DNA of 28,016 nt from CS4-C045 sp964347545 (GTDB lineage Bacteria; Planctomycetota; Planctomycetia; Pirellulales; UBA7805). Of the stretch, positions 8,715-15,869 are shown piece after piece. The notes beneath the pieces are model-generated. The model saw only the letters and a program-made list of their open reading frames with translations, was not told where the DNA came from and ran no database searches. Both the position numbers and the translations under genes were made by a program. Every line of letters begins with the position of its first letter. Within the stretch, counting starts at the first letter, position 1. The stretch lies in assembly GCA_964347545.1 (NCBI GenBank), contig CAYFZZ010000133.1, positions 1-28,016 of the forward strand, in the 5' to 3' direction.

Positions 8715-8840
8715 GCGTGAGGGAGAGAGAGGACAGGAGAGAGTGGCGAGCAGGGAAAGGAGAGAGGAGACCGCAGGAGAGCAGAGAAACGACCGGGTCG
8801 CTCAACTGCTCTCCTTTCTACTTTCTCTTCTCTCCTGCTC
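8715..8840. repeat. Polypurine then polypyrimidine tract with nested inverted repeats
   Basis: The + strand is almost all purine from about 8715 to 8790 (many GAGAG and GGAGA units), then almost all pyrimidine from about 8806 to 8840. AGGAGAGCAG (8775-8784) pairs perfectly with CTGCTCTCCT (8806-8815), and GACC-G-GGTC forms an inner hairpin between them. The outer purine run also roughly complements the later pyrimidine run. This could extrude as a cruciform. No gene is seen. Confidence 0.75.
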
Positions 8841-8842
8841 TA

Positions 8843-8867
8843 TTTTTGGCCGCTCCGCGGCCAAAAA
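8843..8867. terminator. Bidirectional intrinsic terminator
   Basis: This is a perfect palindrome: TTTTTGGCCGC, loop TCC, GCGGCCAAAAA. The 11-bp stem is flanked by a T-run on each strand, so it can terminate in both directions. On the minus strand it begins at the base after the tRNA-Pro discriminator and should end the tRNA transcript. On the plus strand it could stop read-through from the DUF1559/lipoprotein side. Confidence 0.85.
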
Positions 8868-8942
8868 TCGGGGTGACAGGATTTGAACCTGCGACCTTTT
8901 GACCCCCAGTCAAACGCGCTAGCCAGGCTGCGCCACACCCCG
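8868..8942 (-). tRNA. tRNA-Pro (anticodon GGG)
   Basis: The minus strand folds as a 75-nt cloverleaf. Acceptor stem is CGGGGTG/CACCCCG, the D stem GCGC/GCGC with loop AGCCTGGCTA, the anticodon stem TTTGA/TCAAA with loop CTGGGGG (U33, anticodon GGG at 34-36, G37), the variable region AGGTC, and the T arm GCAGG-TTCAAAT-CCTGT. The discriminator is A. CCA is not encoded: TTTTTGG of the terminator follows, so a CCA-adding enzyme is needed. GGG reads CCC and CCU proline codons. Confidence 0.95.
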
Positions 8943-9089
8943 TGATTGATGTGCCAAATCGGTGTCGCAAAATCCGGATGTTGGATCCCGCTTGCCGACC
9001 CGGCAATATGACACAAGTTCGCCGGCGATTCAACGTGGGCCGCGGGGGGCCAGTAGCGGCCGGGGGGGCTTGAGCGGCGGGCTGGGGCA

Positions 9090-9857
9090 TCAGGGGTCGG
9101 GCGGGCGGGCCACGGCCGCCAGGTGCTGGCGAATTTTTTGCCAATGCGTCCCCTGCCAGAACAGCTTGTCACAGCGGACGCACAGATAGTAATCGTCCCG
9201 CCAAGGGTAGGTGCGGGGCGGGATCCGGTCCCGCACCGCCTGCTTGTCGACCGGACGTAAGGCTCCCCCACAGCTCATACACCGCGGCGCCGCCAGCGGC
9301 AAATCCAGCCGCCCCACGACCTCTGCAAACTGCTCGCTCTTCCGCATCGTGATCGGCACCAGCAGGGCCGGGATGACCCCCAACTGGATCACGCCCCGGC
9401 CGACCAGGAGGGTATCGTTGGTCAGGAGGATGGCGGCGCTATCGAGGCACATCTCCAGCAGCCGGTCATCGTCGATCCCCGGCCAGAAGGCGGCATCGTA
9501 GCCGGCGGCCCGCAGCAGTTTGGCCAGGCCGCCCAGGCCGGCGTCGCAGTGAAAGTCGGGTCCCGCGGTCATCGGTTTGTGCGGCAGGTAGCTTTCCAGC
9601 AGGTCCCGCACCTTCCTCCCGCCGCTCCTCCCCGCTCGGCGAATCAGCCGCTGGACCGTCTCCTCCCGCAGCTCGCGATACACCTCGGCAAACGCCTGCG
9701 ACCGGCTGGCTCCGCGCTGCATTCCCCTGGCCACTTCCCCCTGCAGGGCTGCCACCGCCTGCTGCAAATCGGCCGTTTGTGTCCGCCAGAGGAGATGGCG
9801 AAAGACGCGCGCCATGGCGTGCGTTTGTTCGTCGTTGCTGGATCGGCCGTTCGCCAT
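9090..9857 (-). CDS. Mut7-C RNase-domain protein with zinc ribbon
   Basis: The C-terminal two thirds match the Mut7-C (PIN-fold RNase) family. From the ATG at 9857 (255 aa) these are: FHCDAGLGGLAKLLRAAGYD (first acidic residue Asp105), an acidic patch GIDDDRLLEM, ILLTNDTLL (Asp148), and then a four-Cys zinc ribbon CMSCGG (Cys193/196) and CVRCDKLFWQGTHW (Cys226/229). Such proteins are predicted RNA nucleases. The first ~95 residues are helical and Arg-rich and are not part of the core domain. The frame stays open to 9968; MANGRSS at 9857 or MARVF at 9815 are alternative starts and none has a strong ribosome site. It lies just downstream of thiE on the same strand and is probably co-transcribed. 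Confidence 0.85.
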   Translation of the reverse strand: MANGRSSNDEQTHAMARVFRHLLWRTQTADLQQAVAALQGEVARGMQRGASRSQAFAEVYRELREETVQRLIRRAGRSGGRKVRDLLESYLPHKPMTAGPDFHCDAGLGGLAKLLRAAGYDAAFWPGIDDDRLLEMCLDSAAILLTNDTLLVGRGVIQLGVIPALLVPITMRKSEQFAEVVGRLDLPLAAPRCMSCGGALRPVDKQAVRDRIPPRTYPWRDDYYLCVRCDKLFWQGTHWQKIRQHLAAVARPPDP

Positions 9858-9973
9858 ACTTGTCTCAGCCCCTGGCCAGCTTACCACAACTGGCTGGGGC
9901 CCGGGCCGCTGGACCCCTTGGGCCGCCGCGCGGGTCTTGCGGGTTGGCGGAATTTGTCCCCTGGTCAATGGGA

Positions 9974-10669
9974 CTAATCGCCAGGTCGATGCTGAGTTCG
10001 CCGCGCAAATCCGCCGCGATCACAGAGCATCAGTCGAGCGAGGAATTGTTGGGCGGCGGCGGCCTGGTCTGCGGCGGCGGTAATGGCGGCTCCCACGGCC
10101 ACCCGGCGGACGCCCGTGGCCAGCACTTCCTCCAGCCGCGGGAGGGTAATCCCGCCAATGGCAAAAGCAGGGATCTCGATTTGGGGGGCGACCTCGCCGA
10201 GCAACTCCAGCCCGGGATAGTGGTCGAAGGCCTTGGTCGGTGAGACGAAGGTCGGTCCCACACCCAGATAGCTGGCTTGATCGCGGACCGCGGCGGTCGC
10301 TTGCGGCAGGCTGTGCGTGGAGACGCCTACCAGCAGCTGGTCCCCGACCACACGGCGGACGTCGGCCACCGGCAGTTCTTCCTGCCCCACGTGGACACCG
10401 TCGGCCCCGGCCAGGAGGGCCAGGTCGGGCCGATCGTTGACGATAAACAGGGTCGTGGTGCCGGCCGTCAGCGCCTGCAACAAGCGGGCCCGTTCCAGCA
10501 GTTCGCGGTCCGCCAGCCGTTTGTCACGCAGCTGAATCGCGTGCACACCGGCACCCACCAGGGCTTGGACCAGATCCCGGAAGGCGGCGGACGAGCGGCC
10601 ACCGTCCACGAGGACGTAGAGCCGTGCGTCTGCCAAGCGACGTTCGCGCCGCCGCCGAAGTTCGCTCAT
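9974..10669 (-). CDS. thiE: Thiamine phosphate synthase
   Basis: ThiE joins the HMP-pyrophosphate and thiazole-phosphate halves to give thiamine monophosphate in the cytoplasm. The 231-aa product is a TIM barrel with the family signature in order: YVLVDGG (18-24), AIQLRDK (44-50), FIVNDRPDLALLAGADGVHV (75-94), GVSTHS (115-120), YLGVGPTFVSPTKAF (134-148), AIGGIT (170-175) and VAVGAAI (190-196). The usual GQED is GQEE here (95-98), a conservative change at a likely Mg ligand. The C-terminal ~25 residues are family-variable. No thiamine riboswitch is evident upstream, where a G-tract array lies instead. The Mut7-C gene follows. Confidence 0.93.
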   Translation of the reverse strand: MSELRRRRERRLADARLYVLVDGGRSSAAFRDLVQALVGAGVHAIQLRDKRLADRELLERARLLQALTAGTTTLFIVNDRPDLALLAGADGVHVGQEELPVADVRRVVGDQLLVGVSTHSLPQATAAVRDQASYLGVGPTFVSPTKAFDHYPGLELLGEVAPQIEIPAFAIGGITLPRLEEVLATGVRRVAVGAAITAAADQAAAAQQFLARLMLCDRGGFARRTQHRPGD

Positions 10670-10679
10670 CGATTCACCG

Positions 10680-10751
10680 GTTGCGGGATGCGGGGTGCGG
10701 GATCCGAGTTACGGGTTGCGGGGGACGGGATACGGGGTACGGGATGCGGGC
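10680..10751 (+). repeat. Degenerate GCGGGAT-type tandem repeat / G-tract array
   Basis: Nine or so runs of three to five G are spaced by 2-12 nt, built from imperfect units such as GCGGGAT, GCGGGGT and ACGGGATAC. Four of them (GGG, GGGGG, GGG, GGGG with loops ttgc, ac, atac) satisfy the canonical G-quadruplex pattern on the + strand. The tract starts about 10 bp upstream of the thiE start codon, so the G-rich strand is the template strand of thiE. Confidence 0.8.
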
Positions 10752-10756
10752 TTTGC

Positions 10757-10775
10757 GGATCCCATTTTGGGATCC
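10757..10775. repeat. Short perfect inverted repeat
   Basis: GGATCCCA and TGGGATCC form an 8-bp stem with loop TTT, right after the G-tract array. It has no T-run after it on either strand. It is part of the 725-bp gene-free region 10670-11394. Confidence 0.7.
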
Positions 10776-10941
10776 CACAGCCCGTAGGGGGGACCGGCAG
10801 CTGCAAACGGCAGGACCCTTTTTTCTTCACCAGGCGGACTGCCGGCTGTCACCCTGCGGTTTGACCCCTTGACTGTACCACCCTGTGGCCGGCTCCCACC
10901 ACCGCGGGGCCCGCATTCCGGTCACCATCGGTGCTGACCAG

Positions 10942-10959
10942 CCCCACCTTTGCGTGGGG
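10942..10959. repeat. Short inverted repeat in the thiE-clpC spacer
   Basis: CCCCAC and GTGGGG form a 6-bp stem with a 6-nt loop. Between 10776 and 11062 I see nothing else beyond GC-rich sequence and no credible gene. Confidence 0.5.
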
Positions 10960-11062
10960 TCCGGCGAGGATGGCTGGGGGTGAGGGCTGGGGGTGTTGTG
11001 TCATTGCTGGCGACCGGGGGAACTTTAAATCAACCTAACTCCAATTGTCGTCGTTGTTTGCC

Positions 11063-11091
11063 TTGCTTCGAGCCGGTTTGAGGGCTACAAT
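11063..11091 (+). promoter_or_regulatory. Probable clpC promoter
   Basis: TTGCTT (11063-11068), 17-bp spacer and TACAAT (11086-11091) give a sigma70-type promoter with a good -10 and a partial -35. Transcription would start near 11098, leaving a leader of about 297 nt before clpC. No CIRCE-like or CtsR-like operator was recognised. Confidence 0.45.
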
Positions 11092-11316
11092 TCCGTGGCC
11101 TGGGTCAGTCCCGGGTGAGTGAGGAATCGACGGATCGGTTCCTGGTCTTCCGGCGGCGGGCGATGACCACCTGCCATGTGTCCCTCCCGCGTGCGGCGCA
11201 CCCGGAAATTGCGGGGTGGGGGAGAGTCCGAGTTGACTCGTTTGGCCGTATTTCAAGAATGACGGTGGGCGGCAGGTGGTGGCGGGCAGATCCTGACCCG
11301 CTGCGGCCTCAAAGGC

Positions 11317-11340
11317 TGAGAGACTGACTGAGAGACTGAT
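11317..11340 (+). repeat. 12-bp tandem direct repeat in the clpC leader
   Basis: TGAGAGACTGAC (11317-11328) is followed directly by TGAGAGACTGAT (11329-11340), 11 of 12 bases identical. It lies about 55 bp before the clpC start codon and inside its predicted leader. This could be a regulator site or a recent slip duplication. Confidence 0.75.
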
Positions 11341-11342
11341 TT

Positions 11343-11359
11343 CCACGCGGACCGCGTGG
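11343..11359. promoter_or_regulatory. 8-bp perfect inverted repeat near the clpC start
   Basis: CCACGCGG, A, CCGCGTGG is a perfect 17-bp dyad, too tight (1-nt loop) to be a good RNA hairpin but well shaped for a dimeric DNA-binding protein. It begins 2 bp after the tandem repeat at 11317-11340 and ends 35 bp before the clpC ATG. An operator role is inference. Confidence 0.45.
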
Positions 11360-11394
11360 CTGGCCCCCAGTCGAGGGGGAGACGGAGACGAATT

Positions 11395-13959
11395 ATGTAC
11401 GAGAGATTCACCGATCGTGCTCGCAAGGTCATGCAACTGGCCAACCAGGAAGCACAGCGGTTCAACCACGAATACATCGGCACCGAACACGTGCTGCTGG
11501 GCCTCATCAAGGAGGGCAGCGGAGTGGCGGCGAATGTGCTGAAAAACCTGGACGTCGACCTGCGCAAGATCCGCTTGGAGGTGGAAAAGCTGGTACAGAG
11601 CGGTCCGGACATGGTGACGATGGGCAAACTGCCTCAGACGCCGCGTGCCAAGAAGGTCATCGAGTATTCGATGGAGGAGGCCCGCAATTTGAACCACAAC
11701 TATGTGGGTACTGAGCACATCTTGCTGGGGTTGCTCCGCGAACAGGAAGGCGTCGCCGCTCAGGTGCTGATGAACCTGGGGCTCAAGCTGGAAGAGGTCC
11801 GCGAGGAGGTCTTGAACCTGTTGGGGCACGGCATCGAGGGTGGCGAGGTTGCCGAGCGGGGTGGTGCTGAGCGGGGTGGGGAAACGGGCGGATCGTCCAA
11901 GGCGGGCAAATCCAAGACACCGGCCCTGGACAGTTTCGGCCGCGACCTGACCGAACTGGCTCGTCAAAAGAAGCTGGACCCGGTGATTGGTCGTGCGCGG
12001 GAGATCGAGCGGGCGATTCAGATTCTATGCCGCCGCACCAAGAACAACCCGGTGTTGCTGGGCGAAGCTGGTGTCGGCAAGACAGCCATCGTCGAAGGGT
12101 TCGCTCAGCGCGTCATCGAGGGCAACGTGCCCGAGCTGTTGTGCGATCGTCGGATTGTGGTCTTGGACCTGGCGATGATGGTGGCCGGCACCAAGTACCG
12201 GGGGCAGTTTGAAGAGCGGATCAAGGCGGTGATGAACGAAGTCCGCCGCGCCAAGAACACGATCCTGTTCATTGACGAGCTCCACACGCTGGTCGGTGCT
12301 GGCGGAGCGGAAGGTGCCATCGACGCCTCCAACGTGCTCAAACCGGCCCTCGCCCGGGGTGAGATCCAGTGCATTGGGGCCACCACGCTGGACGAGTACC
12401 GCAAATACATCGAAAAAGACGCCGCCCTGGCTCGACGTTTCCAGGAAATCATCGTGGACCCCACCTCCAAGGAGGAAACGGTCCAGATCCTGAAGGGTTT
12501 GCGGGACCGTTACGAAACCCACCATCGCGTGCAGATCACCGACGACGCCATCGCCGCGGCGGTCGAATTTTCGGACCGCTACATCACCGGCCGTTGCCTG
12601 CCCGACAAGGCCATCGACGTGATTGATGAAGCAGGAGCGCGGATCCGGCTGAAGTCGATGACCCGTCCGCCGGACCTGAAGGAGATTGACGAGGAAGTCG
12701 AGAGCTTGAATAAGGACAAGGAAGAGGCGGTCGCCAACCAGGATTTTGAACGCGCGGCCCAGTTGCGGGATACGGCCGACAAGCTGAAGAAAAAGAAGCA
12801 AACGATTACTCGCCAGTGGCGGGAAAAATCCCGCGAAAAGGATGGCGTGGTGGACGAGGAAGTGATTGCCGAGGTGGTCTCCAAGATGACCGGCATCCCG
12901 CTGACGCGGATGTCGACCGAGGACAGCAAGCGGCTGATGGAGATGGAGTCGGATCTGCACAAGCGGGTGGTCAGCCAGCAGGAGGCGGTCAAGGCGATCT
13001 CCAAGGCGGTCCGCCGCAGCCGCAGCGGGTTGAAAGACCCCAAGCGGCCGACCGGCTGCTTCATCTTTGCCGGCCCCACCGGCGTCGGCAAAACCTTGCT
13101 GGCCAAGGCGTTGGCCGAATTCATGTTCGGCGATCAGGACGCGCTGATCCAGATCGACATGAGCGAGTACATGGAAAAGCACAATGTCAGCCGCCTGATC
13201 GGGGCTCCTCCCGGTTACGTCGGATTCGAAGAAGGAGGCCAGCTGACCGAAAAAATCCGTCGCCGCCCCTACGCCGTGGTCCTGCTGGACGAAATCGAAA
13301 AAGCGCATCCCGACGTCTTCAACATGCTGCTGCAGGTCATGGAAGAGGGCCGGCTGACCGACAGCTTCGGACGCAACGTCGATTTCCGCAACGTGATTCT
13401 GATCATGACCACCAACGCCGGCGCGGATGCGATCAAAAACGAATCGGCACTGGGATTCCAGCGACCGACCGACGACGCCTCGTACGAGAGCATGAAGGAA
13501 CGGGTGAGCGACGAGATCGAGAAAGTGTTCCGTCCGGAATTTCTCAACCGGGTCGACGACATGATCATCTTCCGCCATCTGACCCTGGACGATCTGAAAG
13601 AGGTGATCGATCTGGAACTGTCGAAGGTTCGCGAGCGGCTGTTGGAACGCGGCCTGAAACTGGAGCTGACCGATGACGCCAAGTCGTTCCTGGTCAAGAA
13701 GGGATCCAACCTGGACTACGGAGCTCGACCGCTGCGAAGGGCCATCGAAAACTTCGTGGAAGATCCGCTCTCCGAAGAACTGCTGAGGGGCGAGTTCGCC
13801 GGGGCAGATCTGATCGTCGTGGACGGCAAGAAGAGCGAGAGCGGCAAGATCCAGCGGCTGGAATTCCGGGGCGAAAAGAGGGAGGCGGCCGCCGAACCGG
13901 TCGCCGCTGTCGCCGGCCAAGAGGACGACTCCCCGTCTGCCGAAGAACCTGCCGAATAA
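11395..13959 (+). CDS. clpC: ClpC-type AAA+ unfoldase subunit of the Clp protease
   Basis: ClpC unfolds proteins and feeds them to ClpP. The 854-aa product begins at MYERFTDRARKVM (ATG 11395, GGAG 8 nt upstream); an earlier in-frame start at 11356 adds only 13 unlikely residues. Domains in order: Clp N domain with two repeats (1-145), a Gly-rich linker (~150-175), AAA1 with Walker A GEAGVGKT (~223) and Walker B LFIDELH (~292), the UVR motif region that marks ClpC rather than ClpB (~432-470, QDFERAAQLRD), AAA2 with Walker A GPTGVGKT (~560) and Walker B LLDEIEKAHPDVF (~629), the D2-small domain, and an acidic tail. Length is slightly above the usual ~810-850. The gene has its own long leader with a tandem repeat and a dyad; clpP is not in the window. 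Confidence 0.97.
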   Translation: MYERFTDRARKVMQLANQEAQRFNHEYIGTEHVLLGLIKEGSGVAANVLKNLDVDLRKIRLEVEKLVQSGPDMVTMGKLPQTPRAKKVIEYSMEEARNLNHNYVGTEHILLGLLREQEGVAAQVLMNLGLKLEEVREEVLNLLGHGIEGGEVAERGGAERGGETGGSSKAGKSKTPALDSFGRDLTELARQKKLDPVIGRAREIERAIQILCRRTKNNPVLLGEAGVGKTAIVEGFAQRVIEGNVPELLCDRRIVVLDLAMMVAGTKYRGQFEERIKAVMNEVRRAKNTILFIDELHTLVGAGGAEGAIDASNVLKPALARGEIQCIGATTLDEYRKYIEKDAALARRFQEIIVDPTSKEETVQILKGLRDRYETHHRVQITDDAIAAAVEFSDRYITGRCLPDKAIDVIDEAGARIRLKSMTRPPDLKEIDEEVESLNKDKEEAVANQDFERAAQLRDTADKLKKKKQTITRQWREKSREKDGVVDEEVIAEVVSKMTGIPLTRMSTEDSKRLMEMESDLHKRVVSQQEAVKAISKAVRRSRSGLKDPKRPTGCFIFAGPTGVGKTLLAKALAEFMFGDQDALIQIDMSEYMEKHNVSRLIGAPPGYVGFEEGGQLTEKIRRRPYAVVLLDEIEKAHPDVFNMLLQVMEEGRLTDSFGRNVDFRNVILIMTTNAGADAIKNESALGFQRPTDDASYESMKERVSDEIEKVFRPEFLNRVDDMIIFRHLTLDDLKEVIDLELSKVRERLLERGLKLELTDDAKSFLVKKGSNLDYGARPLRRAIENFVEDPLSEELLRGEFAGADLIVVDGKKSESGKIQRLEFRGEKREAAAEPVAAVAGQEDDSPSAEEPAE

Positions 13960-13960
13960 C

Positions 13961-14017
13961 GGCGGGGTGGCCGGCGGGGGTCCGCGCGGAGGTCGGAAAT
14001 CTTTCCGCCACCCCGCC
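13961..14017 (+). terminator. Large inverted repeat after clpC
   Basis: GGCGGGGTGGC (13961-13971) is the perfect reverse complement of 14007-14017, starting one base after the clpC stop. The interior holds smaller palindromes (CCGCGCGG and GGAAA-TC-TTTCC). There is no T-run, so it is more likely a 3'-end stabilising or Rho-assisted structure than a simple intrinsic terminator. The rest of 14018-14200 holds no gene I can support. Confidence 0.45.
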
Positions 14018-14206
14018 CCCCCTCCGTCGCGGGGGCAAACCCCAGCGGGCGCCACTGGCGGCCCGGCCCCGCGGGGGCAACTTGCCTGACCGGCAGATTC
14101 GCTACTTTGCTCGCGATGCGCGTGCTAGCGGGGCTGCTTCTGCCATCGCGACTGTCGTGACGAGCCGACAGGTTCGATATCTCTTCTGTGGTCCGCCCGA
14201 TACGTC

Positions 14207-14212
14207 TATAAT
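14207..14212 (+). promoter_or_regulatory. -10 element of the small lipoprotein gene
   Basis: A perfect TATAAT ends 9 bp before the GTG start at 14222. Transcription start is expected at about 14218-14220, so the leader would be only 2-4 nt. The -35 region (TTCTGT at 14184-14189) is poor. Confidence 0.6.
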
Positions 14213-14221
14213 CCGCCCCCC

Positions 14222-14467
14222 GTGCGTAACACAAAATCGCTACCGCTGACGCTGTTCCTCCTGCTGGGCCTCCCCCTGGCCGTCGGCTGTAACTACGGAC
14301 CGCCGCGGCTCTTCTCCTGGATGCCCTGGTCGGTCCAACGGCAGGAAATTCAGCGGTTTGATCCCTACCCGGACAACGATATCGCTCCGGCGATGGAAGG
14401 TGTGCGTCCGCCCGACTTCCAGCAACAAGTCAGCGAACCGGCCCGCTCCCGCTGGCTGCAGCCTTAA
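14222..14467 (+). CDS. Small lipoprotein, unknown function
   Basis: The 81-aa product has an N-terminal Lys, a hydrophobic run LTLFLLLGLPLAV and a lipobox ending VGC (Cys23), so it should be a membrane-anchored lipoprotein. The mature part is rich in Pro, Trp and Arg (FSWMPW, DPYPDNDIAPAMEGVRPPDF) with no known domain. The start is GTG at 14222, only 9 bp after a perfect -10 element and with no room for a ribosome binding site, which suggests leaderless or near-leaderless translation. It is 262 bp downstream of clpC and faces the histidine kinase gene tail to tail (39 bp apart). I do not recognise the function. My impression that similar short proteins occur in planctomycetes is from memory and unchecked. 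Confidence 0.78.
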   Translation: MRNTKSLPLTLFLLLGLPLAVGCNYGPPRLFSWMPWSVQRQEIQRFDPYPDNDIAPAMEGVRPPDFQQQVSEPARSRWLQP

Positions 14468-14506
14468 GCCTTCCCGCGATCGGGGTCCCCGAGTGGTCAA
14501 GCCGGC

Positions 14507-15841
14507 TCACGCGGCGGGCAGGCAGATGCGGAAGGTCGCCCCCTGACCGGGGGCACTCTGCACGTCGATCCGGCCGCCGTGGTTCTGGACGATTCGCCAG
14601 GTTTTGGAGAGCCCGAATCCCAGACCCCGGCCCGCTTCGCGACCCGAGAAGAACGGATCGAAGATATGCTGCCGCTGCTGGGGTGAGATACCCGGCCCAT
14701 CATCCCGCACGGCGATTTCCACCGTGCGAGAAGGCCCCTCGCCGACCACTCCCACCGTGACCTCGAGGTGCCCCCCACCCCCGAGGGCTTCGATCGAGTT
14801 GAGACACATGGCGCGGAGGCCGACGGCGAGTTGAGCCCGATCGGCGTGGAGCATAATCGGCTGTGGCGGGCCCTGGCAGGAGATTGCCGTGTGGCATTGT
14901 TGAGCCTGTTCTTGGAGGCTATCCAGCACTTCCCGCACCAGAGGTATCACGTCCAGGGCCTCGCGGACCGGCTGCGGCGGCTTGGCGAACAGCATCATGT
15001 CGGAGATCATTTCGTGAGCTCGAAAGGCCTGGCTGTTGATCTTAGCCAGCGTCCGCCGCCGCTCGACATCCCGCTCGTCCCGCAGCAGCAGTTGAGCTCG
15101 CCCGGCGATGCTGCCCAGGGGATTGTTGATTTCGTGACCGGCGCCGGCCGCCAGGGTGTAGAGTGCCTTCAGCTTGGCGTCCTCCAGCGTCGCGGCGAAT
15201 TCCTCCTCCAGCTGCTGCAAACGGCGGAGGCGTCGGCCGAGCATGGGCAGGATGTCGACCAGCCCCACGCGCTGAGTCCACCACCGCTCGGCTTCCGGGT
15301 CCGACGGCTGGCGCTGCCCGTCGGCGCTGGCTGACGTCCGCGGGATCCATTCCAGCCAGGCGGGCCAAGCCGGCATGGCCTGGCCAGGACCGCCCTGGCA
15401 CCGTTCGACCCAATCGGGAGCGGCCGAGACGAGCCCCTGGAGGTAGGCCCTTTCTCGATCCGGCTGGCCCTGCGGCATCGCGGTTTCGGCAGCCTTCCGC
15501 GCGGCGGCCACGCTGCGGGTGGCCAGCTGGAGGAAACCCTCTTCGGCCGACGGGGGAACGTCAAACGCTTGGGCCGCCGGCCACTGGAGGCGGACCGGCA
15601 GTTGGTCCAAAAGGTCAGCGACCAATTCCTGCACCGAGGGGACCGACCCGCAGGAAGGCGGACCGTGCAGAAGGGCCCAGAGGGCCAGGGGGGGATCCAG
15701 TTGCAAGGCTGCAGTCAACCGCTCTCGCCCGGTGGGAGAAGGCCCGCAGACCAGCAGTTCCAGCAAGACGGCCGCGGATCGGTCCGCCATCGGCAAGACC
15801 ACCGTTTGCAACGGCGCCGGCAAAGGGGGCAACCATCGCAT
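14507..15841 (-). CDS. Soluble sensor histidine kinase
   Basis: The 444-aa protein has no membrane segment, so it should sense a cytoplasmic signal or partner. Residues ~200-290 are the dimerisation/phosphoacceptor domain with His236 in GHEINNPLGSI. The HATPase_c domain (~300-444) has the N box with Asn348 (CLNSIEA), G1 DDGPG (380-384), F box FDPFFSG (394-400) and G2 GRGLGFGLS (404-412). The first ~200 residues are unassigned; the start LPPLPAPL and following helices faintly resemble an HDOD-type region, a weak inference. A strong ribosome site, AGGAGG, lies 9 nt before the ATG at 15841. The regulator gene ends 28 bp upstream in the same direction, so the two form an operon and a likely cognate pair. 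Confidence 0.92.
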   Translation of the reverse strand: MRWLPPLPAPLQTVVLPMADRSAAVLLELLVCGPSPTGRERLTAALQLDPPLALWALLHGPPSCGSVPSVQELVADLLDQLPVRLQWPAAQAFDVPPSAEEGFLQLATRSVAAARKAAETAMPQGQPDRERAYLQGLVSAAPDWVERCQGGPGQAMPAWPAWLEWIPRTSASADGQRQPSDPEAERWWTQRVGLVDILPMLGRRLRRLQQLEEEFAATLEDAKLKALYTLAAGAGHEINNPLGSIAGRAQLLLRDERDVERRRTLAKINSQAFRAHEMISDMMLFAKPPQPVREALDVIPLVREVLDSLQEQAQQCHTAISCQGPPQPIMLHADRAQLAVGLRAMCLNSIEALGGGGHLEVTVGVVGEGPSRTVEIAVRDDGPGISPQQRQHIFDPFFSGREAGRGLGFGLSKTWRIVQNHGGRIDVQSAPGQGATFRICLPAA

Positions 15842-15869
15842 GCTTCACGGCCTCCTGCCGCGGCACTCT

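Noticed and set aside
8868..8942. tRNA-Pro as an integration site of a mobile island
   Set aside because: No integrase gene or repeat of the tRNA 3' end is seen within the window.
12025..14055. 676-aa open frame antisense to clpC
   Set aside because: It is the shadow of clpC, a perfectly conserved gene. High GC and strong codon bias keep the opposite frame open. No domain or start signal was recognised.
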